Source: Mesorhizobium sp. CA8 (GTDB taxonomy: Bacteria > Pseudomonadota > Alphaproteobacteria > Rhizobiales > Rhizobiaceae). From it: a stretch of DNA of 64,000 nt. Shown here in pieces: positions 55,763 through 64,000 of this stretch; the first letter of the stretch is position 1, and every line of letters begins with the position of its first letter. The translations under genes were made by a program, and so were the position numbers. The notes under the pieces are model-generated. The model was not told the origin of the DNA. It did no database searches and saw only the letters and a list, made by a program, of their open reading frames with translations. The DNA is taken from NCBI RefSeq assembly GCF_020164955.1, contig NZ_JAIUHG010000007.1:171162-235161 (forward strand), written 5' to 3'.

Positions 55763-56571
55763 TTCCTTGCTCCTACCTCGGAAACCTCGCCCGACTTGAT
55801 CAGACGAACCGTTCCGCGCCGGCCATTGCCGTTGACCAGATAGTCGGCTTCTTCCGTAATCTTTTCATGGATGTCGGTGATCGGGCGCAGCGCGAGCGTC
55901 AGGCGGTCCGCCATCTGCTGCGCCACCGTGATGATCTCCGCCTGCTGCGGCGTCAGTTCCAGCGTCGCGGTCTGGCCGACCCTGGTCTTCTTGCCTTCCT
56001 CGTCTTCCTGGATGGTCTGGTCGATGGCCAGCACACGGATGTTCTTGAGAATCGTCTCGGTGTTGAAGCCGCTGCCGCCATTGCCGGTGTCGGCGCGGCG
56101 GGTCATGATAACGTCGACGAAGTCGTTGGGCAGGATGAAGCCGCCGGCGGACGTGTCGGCCGATATCGCGGTCGCGACGGCGCGCATGCCGGAAGGCAGG
56201 ATCGATGACATGAAGCTTTGCCCCTCGCCGACCAGCTTGGAGCGCCGCAAAGGTTCGCCGGTATACATGGCAACGCGGGCGACCGAGCCCTTGAGTTTTT
56301 CGACCGCGTCAGGCTCGGCGGCGCGCGTGATGAAATTGGCGTTGACGCCATCGGCCGGCCATTGCTCCCAGCTGATGTTGGCGCCGAGCTGGCTCCCCAT
56401 CGGCACGTCACCGGAAAGCACCAGCACATCCTGCAGTGCGATCGCCGGCTGCTTGGGTGCATCGACGATGACCTGAGGCGGCGGCGCCACGACCATGTTC
56501 TTCGCCACATAGCCCGCGCCACCCGCCGCGACCGCAGCCACGCCCAGAATAATCAATCGGGATGCTGGCAT
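55759..56571 (-). CDS. cpaB: Flp pilus assembly protein CpaB/RcpC
   Basis: 270-aa periplasmic protein with an N-terminal membrane helix (LIILGVAAVAAGGAGYVA) and a SAF-type domain (VLVLSGDVPMGSQLGA). The ATG at 56571 is chosen over the frame start at 56604. First gene of the cpaB-C-D-E-tadA-B-C operon; the terminator at 56717-56740 separates it from cpaA. Confidence 0.9.
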   Translation of the reverse strand: MPASRLIILGVAAVAAGGAGYVAKNMVVAPPPQVIVDAPKQPAIALQDVLVLSGDVPMGSQLGANISWEQWPADGVNANFITRAAEPDAVEKLKGSVARVAMYTGEPLRRSKLVGEGQSFMSSILPSGMRAVATAISADTSAGGFILPNDFVDVIMTRRADTGNGGSGFNTETILKNIRVLAIDQTIQEDEEGKKTRVGQTATLELTPQQAEIITVAQQMADRLTLALRPITDIHEKITEEADYLVNGNGRRGTVRLIKSGEVSEVGARK

Positions 56572-56716
56572 TCGTCCGAAACCCTTCGCCTCAAGGCAAA
56601 CCACCTCGCCAGGCCGGACTTTGCAGCTGCAATCGTCAAAACAAGGTTAATGCAATACTTACGATCGTGATTAATTTAAGGTTTACTCAAATTAGACGGA
56701 ACGGCTCGCCGTTAAC

Positions 56717-56740
56717 AAAAAAGGGCGGCCGCGCCGCCCT
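56717..56740 (-). terminator. Terminator between cpaA and cpaB
   Basis: An 8-bp stem (56722-56729 with 56733-56740, near-perfect) with a loop of three to four bases, followed on the minus strand by six T (forward 56717-56722). It lies just after the cpaA stop and before the cpaB promoter region. Confidence 0.75.
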
Positions 56741-56816
56741 CCGATCTGACAGAAGGCCGGTCAAGCCGCCGGGGATCGCGGAGATCGACGGCATCGCCGA
56801 CTCGACGTCGCCAGGC

Positions 56817-57356
56817 CTATGTCGTGAGCCTCTCCAGCGCCCACACCACCAGCGGCGAATCCGGGAAGGTGATCAGCCCACCGGCGCCTAGCGCAATGCC
56901 ATATGGGATGCCAACGCTCTCGTCCGCGAAATGGCGCAGGAAACGGTGGTGGCCGGTGTACATGGAGAGCGGCGATTTCCGGTAAGCAAGGATTGCCGCC
57001 GTAAGCAGGCCGCCGATGAAAGCCGACGTCACCAGATAGCCGATCAGGTTGACATTGAGGCCCATCCATAGCGCGGTCGCGGCCAGAAGCTTGGCGTCAC
57101 CGCCGCCCATGCCGCCGAGCGCAAAAAGGCCGAACGTCATCGCGAGCACGAGGGCGCCGGCAGCGAAGTGCCAGCCATAGGCTGCCCAGTCCATCCCGGT
57201 GAGCGGCGCGACAAGCGCGAATGTGGCCACCAGCAACACGGGAACGCGGTTGGCGATCGTCATCGACAAGGTGTCCGAGACCGCAGCGAACAGCATGCAG
57301 AAAGGAAAGACGACGAAGATCACGGCTTCAAGCATGGATGCGGCGGCCTGTGGCAA
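56817..57356 (-). CDS. cpaA: Prepilin peptidase CpaA/TadV
   Basis: 179-aa aspartyl prepilin peptidase, the short Tad type. The two catalytic aspartates are in FAAVSDTLSMTIANRVP and MGGGDAKLLAA (GGGD motif), among about five membrane helices. It cleaves the Flp prepilin and TadE-like pseudopilins. The start is TTG at 57356 or ATG at 57335; the ribosome site does not decide it. It follows the flp gene on the same strand. Confidence 0.9.
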   Translation of the reverse strand: MPQAAASMLEAVIFVVFPFCMLFAAVSDTLSMTIANRVPVLLVATFALVAPLTGMDWAAYGWHFAAGALVLAMTFGLFALGGMGGGDAKLLAATALWMGLNVNLIGYLVTSAFIGGLLTAAILAYRKSPLSMYTGHHRFLRHFADESVGIPYGIALGAGGLITFPDSPLVVWALERLTT

Positions 57357-57430
57357 GTTCTCAGCGGCATCCTAGGCGCGGCGGATTAACGATCGATGAG
57401 GCCTGACGATCAAAATCGGCCGACTGCATG

Positions 57431-57452
57431 AAAAAGGCCGCCACTGGCGGCC
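57431..57452 (-). terminator. Terminator of the flp pilin gene
   Basis: GGCCGCC (57436-57442) and GGCGGCC (57446-57452) with loop ACT form a 7-bp stem, and on the minus strand five T follow (forward 57431-57435). It lies between flp and cpaA, so some read-through must feed cpaA unless it has its own promoter. Confidence 0.8.
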
Positions 57453-57490
57453 CTTTTCTTCTTGTTCGAAAGGCGCGATACCGCAGCCTG

Positions 57491-57670
57491 TCACGGATTC
57501 CCGGCGTTGTTAAGCGTCGTGGCAATGTTCTGGAACTTGGCGTTCAGCGAGGTGCCGAGCGCTGTAGCGCCGATCATGATGGCGAGCGCGATGAGAGCGG
57601 CGATCAGACCGTATTCGATGGCGGTCGCGCCGGATTCGTCTTTCACGAAACGTGCAATGAGATTAGACAT
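57491..57670 (-). CDS. Flp/Fap type IVb pilin
   Basis: 59-aa pilin: MSNLIARFVKDESGATAIEYG, cleavage after the glycine of ESGATAIEYGL, then the hydrophobic stretch LIAALIALAIMIGATALG and a short tail ending in NNAGNP. The cleavage motif GATAIEY with glutamate at mature position five is diagnostic for Flp pilins. AGGA lies about 9 bases upstream of the ATG. It is the main pilus subunit. Confidence 0.95.
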   Translation of the reverse strand: MSNLIARFVKDESGATAIEYGLIAALIALAIMIGATALGTSLNAKFQNIATTLNNAGNP

Positions 57671-57817
57671 TCGAGAGTTCCTACTCCACGTGTTGCAGCA
57701 CTTCCGTCAACTTCTCTTCGCGGTTGATCGGATGCCGCAAATTTAGGGAGAAGCCGTTTCAATCGGCTTAATAAACAGCCTTAGCGATTCCTTTCCGGTG
57801 GTGAACGCGCTGTGTGG

Positions 57818-57832
57818 TTAATCGTGGCCTAA
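57818..57832 (-). promoter_or_regulatory. CtrA-box-like site upstream of flp
   Basis: Read on the minus strand, TTAG-GCCACGA-TTAACC is one base from the CtrA consensus TTAA-N7-TTAAC. It is about 150 bases upstream of the flp ATG. The rest of the 345-bp gap 57671-58015 shows no gene. Confidence 0.5.
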
Positions 57833-58015
57833 ACATCGCCAAGGAGCCCGGGTTCCCGGGAAACCGGCGCTTGTGCAATATTGCTAAACAATAAGCGCCA
57901 TGGACGCATGGCGCACCATGCAGGCGATCCTTAATCATGCCGGGCCCGGTTTAACCGTTGCTTCACCAATCTCGTTCATGTTCCGTTGAAGAATCTGCCC
58001 GCCCGGAGCGCTTCA

Positions 58016-58438
58016 ATGACGTTGTCGAGATCGCTGTTTCCAGTCGCCGCGCTGCTGGCAGTTGCCGCCTTGGTCATGCCGGCCAGGGCCGGCGCGGGTA
58101 TAGAAGTCACCATGAACCAGGCAAAGATCGTCAAATTGTCACGCGCGGCCGACACGGTCGTCATCGGCAACCCGGCGATCGCCGACGCCTCCGTGCAGGA
58201 CGCCTCGACCATCGTTCTCACCGGCAAGGGCTTTGGGGTCACCAATATGGTCGTGCTCGATTCCGACGGCAGCCCGATCATCGATGAACAAGTAACCGTC
58301 GTGCGACAGGCCGCCTCCTCGGTGCGCATCTACAGACGCGCCGAAGTCCAGACCATGTCCTGCACCCCCTATTGCGAGAGTGCGTTCAAGACCGAGGCCG
58401 AGAAGGCTTCCGAATCCGAGATGAGCGCCGGGCACTGA
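58016..58438 (+). CDS. Pilus-formation N-terminal domain protein (CpaC N-terminal-like)
   Basis: 140-aa exported protein: signal peptide cut near MPARA-GAG, then the pilus-formation N-domain (MNQAKIVKLSRAADTVVIGNPAIADASVQDASTIVLTGKGFGVTNMVVLD by pieces), the same fold as the N-terminal part of CpaC at 54212-55762. It lacks the secretin domain and ends with a cysteine-containing tail (MSCTPYCESAF). CGGAG precedes the ATG at 58016. Perhaps a secretin accessory or plug; divergent from flp. Confidence 0.85.
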   Translation: MTLSRSLFPVAALLAVAALVMPARAGAGIEVTMNQAKIVKLSRAADTVVIGNPAIADASVQDASTIVLTGKGFGVTNMVVLDSDGSPIIDEQVTVVRQAASSVRIYRRAEVQTMSCTPYCESAFKTEAEKASESEMSAGH

Positions 58439-58466
58439 CCCGTGCGAGGGGCGAACCCCGCGGGCA

Positions 58467-58481
58467 TTAAACACAGCTTAA
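58467..58481. promoter_or_regulatory. Perfect CtrA full site upstream of the TadE-like genes
   Basis: TTAA-ACACAGC-TTAA is an exact TTAA-N7-TTAA CtrA box, 100 bases before the first TadE-like gene start and after the stop of the preceding gene. It suggests cell-cycle control of the pseudopilins. Confidence 0.65.
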
Positions 58482-58580
58482 AGCTTGCCCGGCGAATTTA
58501 ACGATCGTCAAAACCGGAACTCAATGGGTTTTTCACTAACCTTGCCGCCGGTACCGCAAAGGGATCGGCAGGAACGCAAT

Positions 58581-59192
58581 ATGAGCAAGGATGCCACAGC
58601 CGGCAACGGCATGGACAGCAAGGCGCGCGCCGGATCGCGCGCCGGCTTTTTCAGCGACAGGCGCGGCAGCACGGCGATGGAATTCGCGCTGCTGGCCATC
58701 CCATTCGCGCTTCTCGTCTTCGCCATCCTCGAGAGCTGCATTTCGTTCGCCGGCCAGGAGGTGATGGCCAACGTCACCGACGATGTGGCCCGCCAACTGC
58801 GGACCGGGCAGTTGCAGAAGACGAACGTCACCGAAGCCTCCATCAAGCAGCTGATCTGCAATCGCCTGCAGATCATGGTTTCGAACAACTGCACCGATAC
58901 CGGGCCAAATGCTCCACTGCTGGTCGATCTGCGCGAATATTCGAGCTTCGCGGACGCCGCGACGGCAGGTTTCAAGATCGTGAGCGGCGATATCGTGCTG
59001 ACGCAAGGCGCGAACACGATGTCTCCTACCGTCTCGCCCGGACTGGCAGAGACCATCAACATGCTGCGGGTGTTCTACAAATGGCCGGTGATGACCGATT
59101 TCATGGCCAAATCGATGGCAAATCTGAAGGACGGCAAAACGCTGCATTTCGCGTCGGTGACCTGGCAGAACGAACCATTCGACGACAATTGA
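58581..59192 (+). CDS. TadE-like pseudopilin/pilus assembly protein, first copy
   Basis: 203-aa protein with the TadE-type N-terminus: FFSDRRGSTAMEFALLAIPFALLVFAILE, where GSTAMEFALLAIPF is the prepilin-peptidase site and membrane helix. The periplasmic part carries two cysteines (QLICNRL and NNCTDTG). AGGA precedes the ATG at 58581. It would be processed by CpaA and form part of the Tad machine. Confidence 0.87.
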   Translation: MSKDATAGNGMDSKARAGSRAGFFSDRRGSTAMEFALLAIPFALLVFAILESCISFAGQEVMANVTDDVARQLRTGQLQKTNVTEASIKQLICNRLQIMVSNNCTDTGPNAPLLVDLREYSSFADAATAGFKIVSGDIVLTQGANTMSPTVSPGLAETINMLRVFYKWPVMTDFMAKSMANLKDGKTLHFASVTWQNEPFDDN

Positions 59193-59218
59193 GACTGCTC
59201 GACGGCGTGGAGGACGAT

Positions 59219-59830
59219 ATGCATAGTACGGGGGCACTCCGGGGGATTTCGGCGAAGGTGGAGCGGTTTTGCCGTGATCGCAGCGGCATCGCGGCGATCG
59301 AGTTCGCGTTCATCGTGCCGGTGCTCCTGATCATGTATTTCATCACGATGGAGGCCTCGCAGGCCATCGAGACCAGCAAGAAGGTCAGCCGCATCGGCAG
59401 CATGGTGGCCGATCTCGTAACTCAACAGCAGACGGTCGTGAAGGCCAACCTCGACGCTATAATGAAGATCGGCGGCACCACGCTTCTGCCCTATAACCGC
59501 TCGGCTCCCTCGATCATCATCACCGCCATACAGATGTCCGACGAGGCGACGCCGACAGTGAATGTAGTGTGGTCGCGCAAGCTGGTGGGCAACACCTACA
59601 GCGCCGATGCCAAGCCCGGCGACACCACGACCGTCCCCTCGACGCTAAGGATCCGCAATACTTTCCTGATCCGCGTGGAAAGCGATCTCGGCTACAAGCC
59701 GATCATCACGTGGTCCGCCAGCAATTCGCAGGGGCTCGGGCTGACCTCGGCTTTCAGCAACATATCGATGAGTGAAACCTACTATCTAAGGCCCCGTCGG
59801 TCCCCGACGATACCCTGCGGCGACTGCTGA
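59219..59830 (+). CDS. TadE/TadG-like pseudopilin, second copy
   Basis: 203-aa protein with CRDRSGIAAIEFAFIVPVLLIMYFI: GIAAIEFAFIVP is the TadE-type cleavage and membrane segment. The rest is periplasmic, ending in a C-terminal pair of cysteines. GGAGG precedes the ATG at 59219. It follows the first copy by 26 bases, so the two are co-transcribed. Confidence 0.87.
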   Translation: MHSTGALRGISAKVERFCRDRSGIAAIEFAFIVPVLLIMYFITMEASQAIETSKKVSRIGSMVADLVTQQQTVVKANLDAIMKIGGTTLLPYNRSAPSIIITAIQMSDEATPTVNVVWSRKLVGNTYSADAKPGDTTTVPSTLRIRNTFLIRVESDLGYKPIITWSASNSQGLGLTSAFSNISMSETYYLRPRRSPTIPCGDC

Positions 59831-59834
59831 CAGG

Positions 59835-60773
59835 CTATTCCTGCCCGGCGGTTTTCTGCCGCACGATCGCCACGGCCATCGCATAGTCCTTCTGTGCGGC
59901 CGGCCCAAAACCACCGGAATGCGCCCGCTCCAGCAGGTCGTACATATCGGGCGTCTGTGACTTGAGATTGGTCAAGAAGACCGTCAGCCGGCGCTTTGCC
60001 TCGGGGTCAAGATCGCTGCGGACGGCGTGCGGCCCGTAGCGCAAGAGGCCCGAAGTCCACAACACGCGAAGCGACGCTTGAGGGATGCCAGCCGCCTCCA
60101 GCCGCGCGACCGTTCCGTCGGAATGGCTGGGCTGGCCGTCGGCACCGGCCGGCTCCCAGCCGAACAGGGCATCCGCTTCGCCGCCGGCCAGCATGATCTC
60201 GGCCGCGGTCGCTGAAGCGGCACGCGCCAGGAAGGCTGAATCCCGTGCGATCTTGACGCCTTCGGCCGATAGCCCCGCCAGCGGCAGCAGCGCGCCACCG
60301 ACATTTTCGGCCGGCGCTATCGCGATCCGGTGCGAAGCCATGGCGGCGAGGTCCGGAAGTCTGCCGTCGCGCGTCACCAGGACGGAACGGATGCCGACCG
60401 CGCCTTCGGCATCGACCGGCGCCACCAGCGGCTCGACACAGCCGCAGTGCTCGGAAGCCGTGGCGTAGGCGAGAGCGGAATAGACCGCGTATTGCACGCG
60501 TCCGCTCGCCTGTGCTTCGATCAGCGCCGCGTAGTCGCGCGCAACGACGAACTCGACCTTCATGCCGAGCGCATTGGCATAGGCATCGGTCAGGCGCGCG
60601 AGCCCCGGAACGGTGTTGCCGCCGCCCGGTTCGGCGACGATGCCGATGCGGAAGGTACCGATATCGTCACGCCAGTCGGCGCGTGCCGGCCATGAGGCAG
60701 CGCCGAACGCCACGAGAGCTGCCGCGCACACCTTCACGGCCTGCCTTACCGCGGTTTTGCCGCGCCCTGCCAT
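59835..60773 (-). CDS. PhnD-like phosphate/phosphite/phosphonate binding protein
   Basis: 312-aa periplasmic binding protein with a signal peptide (cleavage near WPARA-DW) and the PhnD-type fold: [55 protein letters not shown] and ALFGWEPAG. No transporter genes are adjacent, and three cysteines are present in EHCGCVEP. The ligand is uncertain. It is convergent with the second TadE-like gene. Confidence 0.82.
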   Translation of the reverse strand: MAGRGKTAVRQAVKVCAAALVAFGAASWPARADWRDDIGTFRIGIVAEPGGGNTVPGLARLTDAYANALGMKVEFVVARDYAALIEAQASGRVQYAVYSALAYATASEHCGCVEPLVAPVDAEGAVGIRSVLVTRDGRLPDLAAMASHRIAIAPAENVGGALLPLAGLSAEGVKIARDSAFLARAASATAAEIMLAGGEADALFGWEPAGADGQPSHSDGTVARLEAAGIPQASLRVLWTSGLLRYGPHAVRSDLDPEAKRRLTVFLTNLKSQTPDMYDLLERAHSGGFGPAAQKDYAMAVAIVRQKTAGQE

Positions 60774-60905
60774 ACCCGCTTCGCTCCCGCCGCATCCGCG
60801 CCTCGCCGCAACTATGGCGCCAAGCCGTTGCGGTTTGGTTTCCGATTTGCCAACACCGCCGGGGAGCCTTATGTCTGGCAGTCAGGACTGACAACAAAGA
60901 CACCC

Positions 60906-62144
60906 ATGGCGCGCGCGTTCCTGTTTGTTCTCGATTCTTTCGGCATCGGCGGCGCGGCCGACGCCGAACGCTATGGCGATGCCGGCGCCGACACGTTCGG
61001 ACATATTTTTCAGGCCTGCGCCGATGATCGTGCCGATCGGCAAGGGCTGCGCGAAGGGCGGCTCGCGGTGCCCAACATGATGTCGCTCGGGCTTGGCCTG
61101 GCGGCGCAAACCGCAACGGGATTGAGGGCCGGCATCGACGCGCCGCCGATCGCCTCGGCCTTCCATGGCGCCGCCCAGGAAGTGTCGAGCGGCAAGGATA
61201 CGCCCTCCGGCCACTGGGAGATCGCCGGCCTGCCGGTGCGGTTCGACTGGGGCTATTTCCCCGACACGGTGCCCGCCTTTCCGGCCGAGCTGACCGACGC
61301 GATCATCCGCGAGGGCAAGCTGCCTGGCATCCTCGGCAATTGCCATGCGCCCGGAACCGAGATCATCGAGCGGCTCGGCAAAGAGCATATCCGCACCGGC
61401 AGACCGATCTGCTATACCTCGGTGGACTCTGTATTGCAGATCGCCGCGCATGAAACTCATTTCGGCCTGGAGCGGCTTTATGAGCTTTGCCTCACGGTGC
61501 GCCGGCTGGTCGATCCGCTCAAGGTCGGGCGGGTGATCGCGCGGCCATTCGTGGGCGAGACGCCCGCTACGTTCCAGCGCACCCACAATCGCCGCGACTA
61601 TGCAGTGCCGCCGCCGGAGCCGACCCTGCTCGACCGGCTGACGGAGCGCGGCAGCAAGGTCATCGCCGTCGGCAAGATCGGCGACATCTTCGCTCATCGC
61701 GGCATTTCGGAAGTGCGCAAGGCAGGCGGCAACATGGCCATGTTCGACAAGGCGCTCGGCGCCATGGACGACGCCGGCGACGGCGACCTGGTCTTTGCCA
61801 ATTTCGTCGATTTCGACACCGAATTCGGCCACCGGCGCGATGTCGCCGGCTATGCCGCGGCGCTCGAGGGCTTCGACCGCCGCCTGCCTGAGGCGCTGTC
61901 GCGCATAAGGCCTGGCGACCTGCTCATCCTGACCGCAGATCATGGCAACGATCCGACCTGGCGCGGCACCGACCATACGCGCGAACGCGTTCCGGTGATC
62001 GGTATCGGGCCGGGGCTGACGGGCGGTGATATAGGGCTGAGGCCGACCTTCGCCGATATCGGCGAAACCGTCGCGGATCATCTCGGCCTGGCAACCGGTC
62101 GCCATGGGACATCCTTCCTTGCAACGATAGGCGATCATGCCTGA
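60906..62144 (+). CDS. deoB: Phosphopentomutase
   Basis: 412-aa alkaline-phosphatase-fold mutase interconverting (deoxy)ribose 1- and 5-phosphate. Metal and phosphate residues are visible in [42 protein letters not shown] and [22 protein letters not shown]. Start at 60906 (MARAFLF); the frame from 60828 is not supported. Its stop overlaps the mutM start by eight bases. Confidence 0.93.
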   Translation: MARAFLFVLDSFGIGGAADAERYGDAGADTFGHIFQACADDRADRQGLREGRLAVPNMMSLGLGLAAQTATGLRAGIDAPPIASAFHGAAQEVSSGKDTPSGHWEIAGLPVRFDWGYFPDTVPAFPAELTDAIIREGKLPGILGNCHAPGTEIIERLGKEHIRTGRPICYTSVDSVLQIAAHETHFGLERLYELCLTVRRLVDPLKVGRVIARPFVGETPATFQRTHNRRDYAVPPPEPTLLDRLTERGSKVIAVGKIGDIFAHRGISEVRKAGGNMAMFDKALGAMDDAGDGDLVFANFVDFDTEFGHRRDVAGYAAALEGFDRRLPEALSRIRPGDLLILTADHGNDPTWRGTDHTRERVPVIGIGPGLTGGDIGLRPTFADIGETVADHLGLATGRHGTSFLATIGDHA

Positions 62145-63027
62145 ACTACCTGAAGTCGAGACGGTCCGGCGCGGACTGCAGCCGGTCCTGGAAGGCGCGC
62201 GGCTCGTCAAAGTCGAGGCACGCAGGCCCGACCTTCGCTTTCCTTTTCCCGAACGCTTTTCGGAGCGGCTTAGCGGTAAGACCGTGACGGCGCTCGGCCG
62301 CCGCGCCAAATATCTGACGATGCATATGGAAGACGGTCCGGTCCTGATCTGCCATCTCGGCATGTCGGGATCGTTCCGGGTCGAGGCCGCCGAGAGCAGC
62401 GACATCCCCGGCGTCTTCCATCAGGAGCGTTCGAAGAGCGCGGCGCACGACCATGTCGTGTTCGACGTCGCCTCGGAAAAAGGCGAGCGCTCTCGCGTCA
62501 TCTTCAACGACCCGCGCCGCTTCGGCTTCATGCTGTTTGCCGAAGGCGCGCCGGACACACATCCGATGCTGGCGGGACTCGGCATCGAGCCAACCGGAAA
62601 CGCGCTCGACGGCCCCCTGCTCGCCTCGCTGCTGAAGGATCGCAGATCTCCGCTCAAGGCGGCGCTGCTCGACCAGAGGCTGATCGCCGGGCTCGGCAAT
62701 ATATATGTCTCGGAAGCACTGTGGCGCGCCGGGCTCTCGCCGCTGCGCGAAGCCGGCACCATCGCCGGGTCGGCCAAGAAGGCGAGAGAACAAAGCGAGC
62801 GCCTCGCCGAAGCGATCCGCTCTGTCATCGCCGATGCGATCGCCGCCGGCGGCTCCTCGCTGCGCGACTATGTCCAGGCCGACGGATCGCTCGGCTATTT
62901 CCAGCATTCCTTCGCGGTCTACGATCGCGAGGGGGAGCCGTGCCAGAAGCCGGGCTGCCGCGGCCACATCGAGCGCATCGTGCAAAGCGGCCGCTCGACC
63001 TTTTATTGCCGGACCTGTCAGCGGTAA
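62137..63027 (+). CDS. mutM: Bifunctional DNA-formamidopyrimidine glycosylase/DNA-(apurinic or apyrimidinic site) lyase
   Basis: 296-aa Fpg enzyme that removes 8-oxoguanine. It starts MPELPEVE (catalytic Pro1 and Glu2) and ends with the zinc finger [27 protein letters not shown] by its CxxxxC...CxxC pieces. The helix-two-turn-helix region includes [21 protein letters not shown]. It overlaps deoB by eight bases and is followed by the enoyl-CoA hydratase gene, the usual Rhizobiales order. Confidence 0.95.
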   Translation: MPELPEVETVRRGLQPVLEGARLVKVEARRPDLRFPFPERFSERLSGKTVTALGRRAKYLTMHMEDGPVLICHLGMSGSFRVEAAESSDIPGVFHQERSKSAAHDHVVFDVASEKGERSRVIFNDPRRFGFMLFAEGAPDTHPMLAGLGIEPTGNALDGPLLASLLKDRRSPLKAALLDQRLIAGLGNIYVSEALWRAGLSPLREAGTIAGSAKKAREQSERLAEAIRSVIADAIAAGGSSLRDYVQADGSLGYFQHSFAVYDREGEPCQKPGCRGHIERIVQSGRSTFYCRTCQR

Positions 63028-63074
63028 GCTAGGAACGATGTCGATCATCCCACTGCCGCGGAAGGAAGCGAACC

Positions 63075-63848
63075 ATGACCTATGAAACCATTCTCGTGGA
63101 AACACGCGGCAAGGTCGGGCTGATCACGCTGAACCGGCCCAAGGCGCTCAATGCGCTGAACTCGCAAGTCCTTGCGGAGGTCGTGGCGGCGGCGAGCGCG
63201 CTCAATGCCGATCCCGGCATCGGCGCGATGGTGCTTACGGGATCTGAAAAGGCGTTTGCCGCGGGCGCCGACATCAAGGAAATGCAGGCGATGTCCTTCG
63301 CCGACGCCTATACGCAGGACTTCTTCGTCGGCTGGGAGGAATTCACGCGCACGCGCAAGCCCATCATCGCGGCAGTGGCCGGCTATGCGCTCGGAGGCGG
63401 CTGCGAGCTTGCCATGATGTGCGACTTCATCATCGCCGGCGACAATGCCAAATTCGGCCAGCCCGAAATCACGCTCGGCGTCATGCCGGGCATGGGCGGA
63501 TCGCAGCGGCTGACCCGCTTCGTCGGCAAGTCGAAGGCGATGGACATGTGCCTGACCGGGCGAATGATGGACGCGGCCGAAGCCGAGCGGAGCGGGCTGG
63601 TATCGCGGGTGGTGCCGGTCGCAGAGCTCACCGAGGAAGCGCTGAAGGCAGCGGCCAAGATCGCCGAGTTCTCGCTGCCATCGGTGATGATGACCAAGGA
63701 GGCCGTCAACCGCGCTTACGAGACGACGCTCGCCGAAGGGCTGCGCTTCGAGCGCCGCCTGTTCCATTCGCTGTTTGCGCTCGACGACCAAAAGGAAGGC
63801 ATGGCCGCCTTCGTCGAGAAGCGGAAGCCGAATTTCAGCAACCGCTAG
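63075..63848 (+). CDS. Enoyl-CoA hydratase
   Basis: 257-aa crotonase with both catalytic glutamates: [11 protein letters not shown] (first) and [16 protein letters not shown] (second). The oxyanion segment AAGADIKEM is typical of mitochondrial-type crotonase. It hydrates short-chain enoyl-CoA. It follows mutM on the same strand, and contrasts with the luxI-linked crotonase at 12568. Confidence 0.94.
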   Translation: MTYETILVETRGKVGLITLNRPKALNALNSQVLAEVVAAASALNADPGIGAMVLTGSEKAFAAGADIKEMQAMSFADAYTQDFFVGWEEFTRTRKPIIAAVAGYALGGGCELAMMCDFIIAGDNAKFGQPEITLGVMPGMGGSQRLTRFVGKSKAMDMCLTGRMMDAAEAERSGLVSRVVPVAELTEEALKAAAKIAEFSLPSVMMTKEAVNRAYETTLAEGLRFERRLFHSLFALDDQKEGMAAFVEKRKPNFSNR

Positions 63849-63941
63849 GGCGCGTTGCCCAATGACTGAAGGCGGGTCATGACGCGCCGCGCTTTCCGTC
63901 TCCAAAAAGACCGCCAAGTGACGTGTCGGTAGCTAATCAAG

Positions 63942-63974
63942 TTGTCCGGTTTGGTAGCACATCATTTGTCCGCT
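63942..63974. other. Imperfect 10-mer direct repeats at the window end
   Basis: TTGTCCGGTT (63942-63951) and TTGTCCGCTT (63965-63974) are near-identical direct repeats 23 bases apart, after the enoyl-CoA hydratase gene. Repeats of this sort occur at the ends of some IS21-like insertion sequences, but no transposase gene is within the window, so the assignment is open. No ribosomal protein gene is visible in the last 150 bases. Confidence 0.25.
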
Positions 63975-64000
63975 TCAGTTTGCGTCGAAGCGGTTCACGC

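Overview
The window looks like a chromosomal segment of an alphaproteobacterium of the order Hyphomicrobiales, most likely Mesorhizobium or a close Phyllobacteriaceae relative. Reasons: high GC with strong third-position GC bias, GcrA, a PodJ-type polarity protein, class I lysyl-tRNA synthetase, a SAM-II riboswitch in front of metZ, mutM followed by an enoyl-CoA hydratase gene, CtrA-like boxes, and intergenic repeats of a kind I associate with Mesorhizobium. No phage, transposase, CRISPR, rRNA or tRNA gene was found. Most of the window is ordinary core chromosome with a few accessory cassettes.

Layout. 1-5.0 kb: partial dcd, SAM-II riboswitch and metZ, a frameshifted GT21 glycosyltransferase, apaG, hslO. 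5.0-8.2 kb: the argD-argF operon with an attenuator-like leader, then divergent gcrA and a heptamer repeat. 8.2-12.5 kb: corA, phoU, phoR and divergent ppk2. 12.5-14.8 kb: a quorum-sensing cassette, luxR-luxI-crotonase. 15-19.8 kb: a periplasmic binding protein, a TerB-like protein, lysK, a thermonuclease-like protein and an S24 repressor-protease. 20-27.2 kb: a four-gene beta-oxidation operon and its likely MerR regulator, with matching palindromes before the operon and before merR. 27.6-31.7 kb: podJ. 31.9-35.1 kb: TauE/SafE exporter, TIGR02186-type membrane protein, YegD-like Hsp70. 35.4-41.2 kb: LysR regulator and a divergent operon with a 52-aa small ORF followed by a cytoplasmic SoeABC/DmsABC-type molybdenum oxidoreductase, probably sulfite-oxidising. 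41.2-47.4 kb: PdeM and the Lhr-type helicase, NlpC/P60 peptidase, MarR regulator, M17 aminopeptidase. 47.5-59.8 kb: a full Tad/Flp pilus locus (tadD; cpaB-C-D-E-tadA-B-C; cpaA and flp; a CpaC-N-terminal-like protein and two TadE-like pseudopilins). 59.8-63.8 kb: PhnD-like binding protein, deoB, mutM, enoyl-CoA hydratase.

How the parts fit. Sulfite generated in the cell could be oxidised by SoeABC or exported by TauE/SafE, and both lie within 10 kb. GcrA, PodJ and the Tad locus with CtrA-like sites belong to the polar and cell-cycle programme of this group. PhoR, PhoU and PPK2 together concern phosphate. The most interesting regulatory DNA is the metZ riboswitch with a visible terminator/antiterminator switch, the argD leader, and the MerR palindromes. 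The most interesting enzyme question is the luxI-linked crotonase, which has lost both hydratase glutamates but keeps an isomerase-type aspartate.
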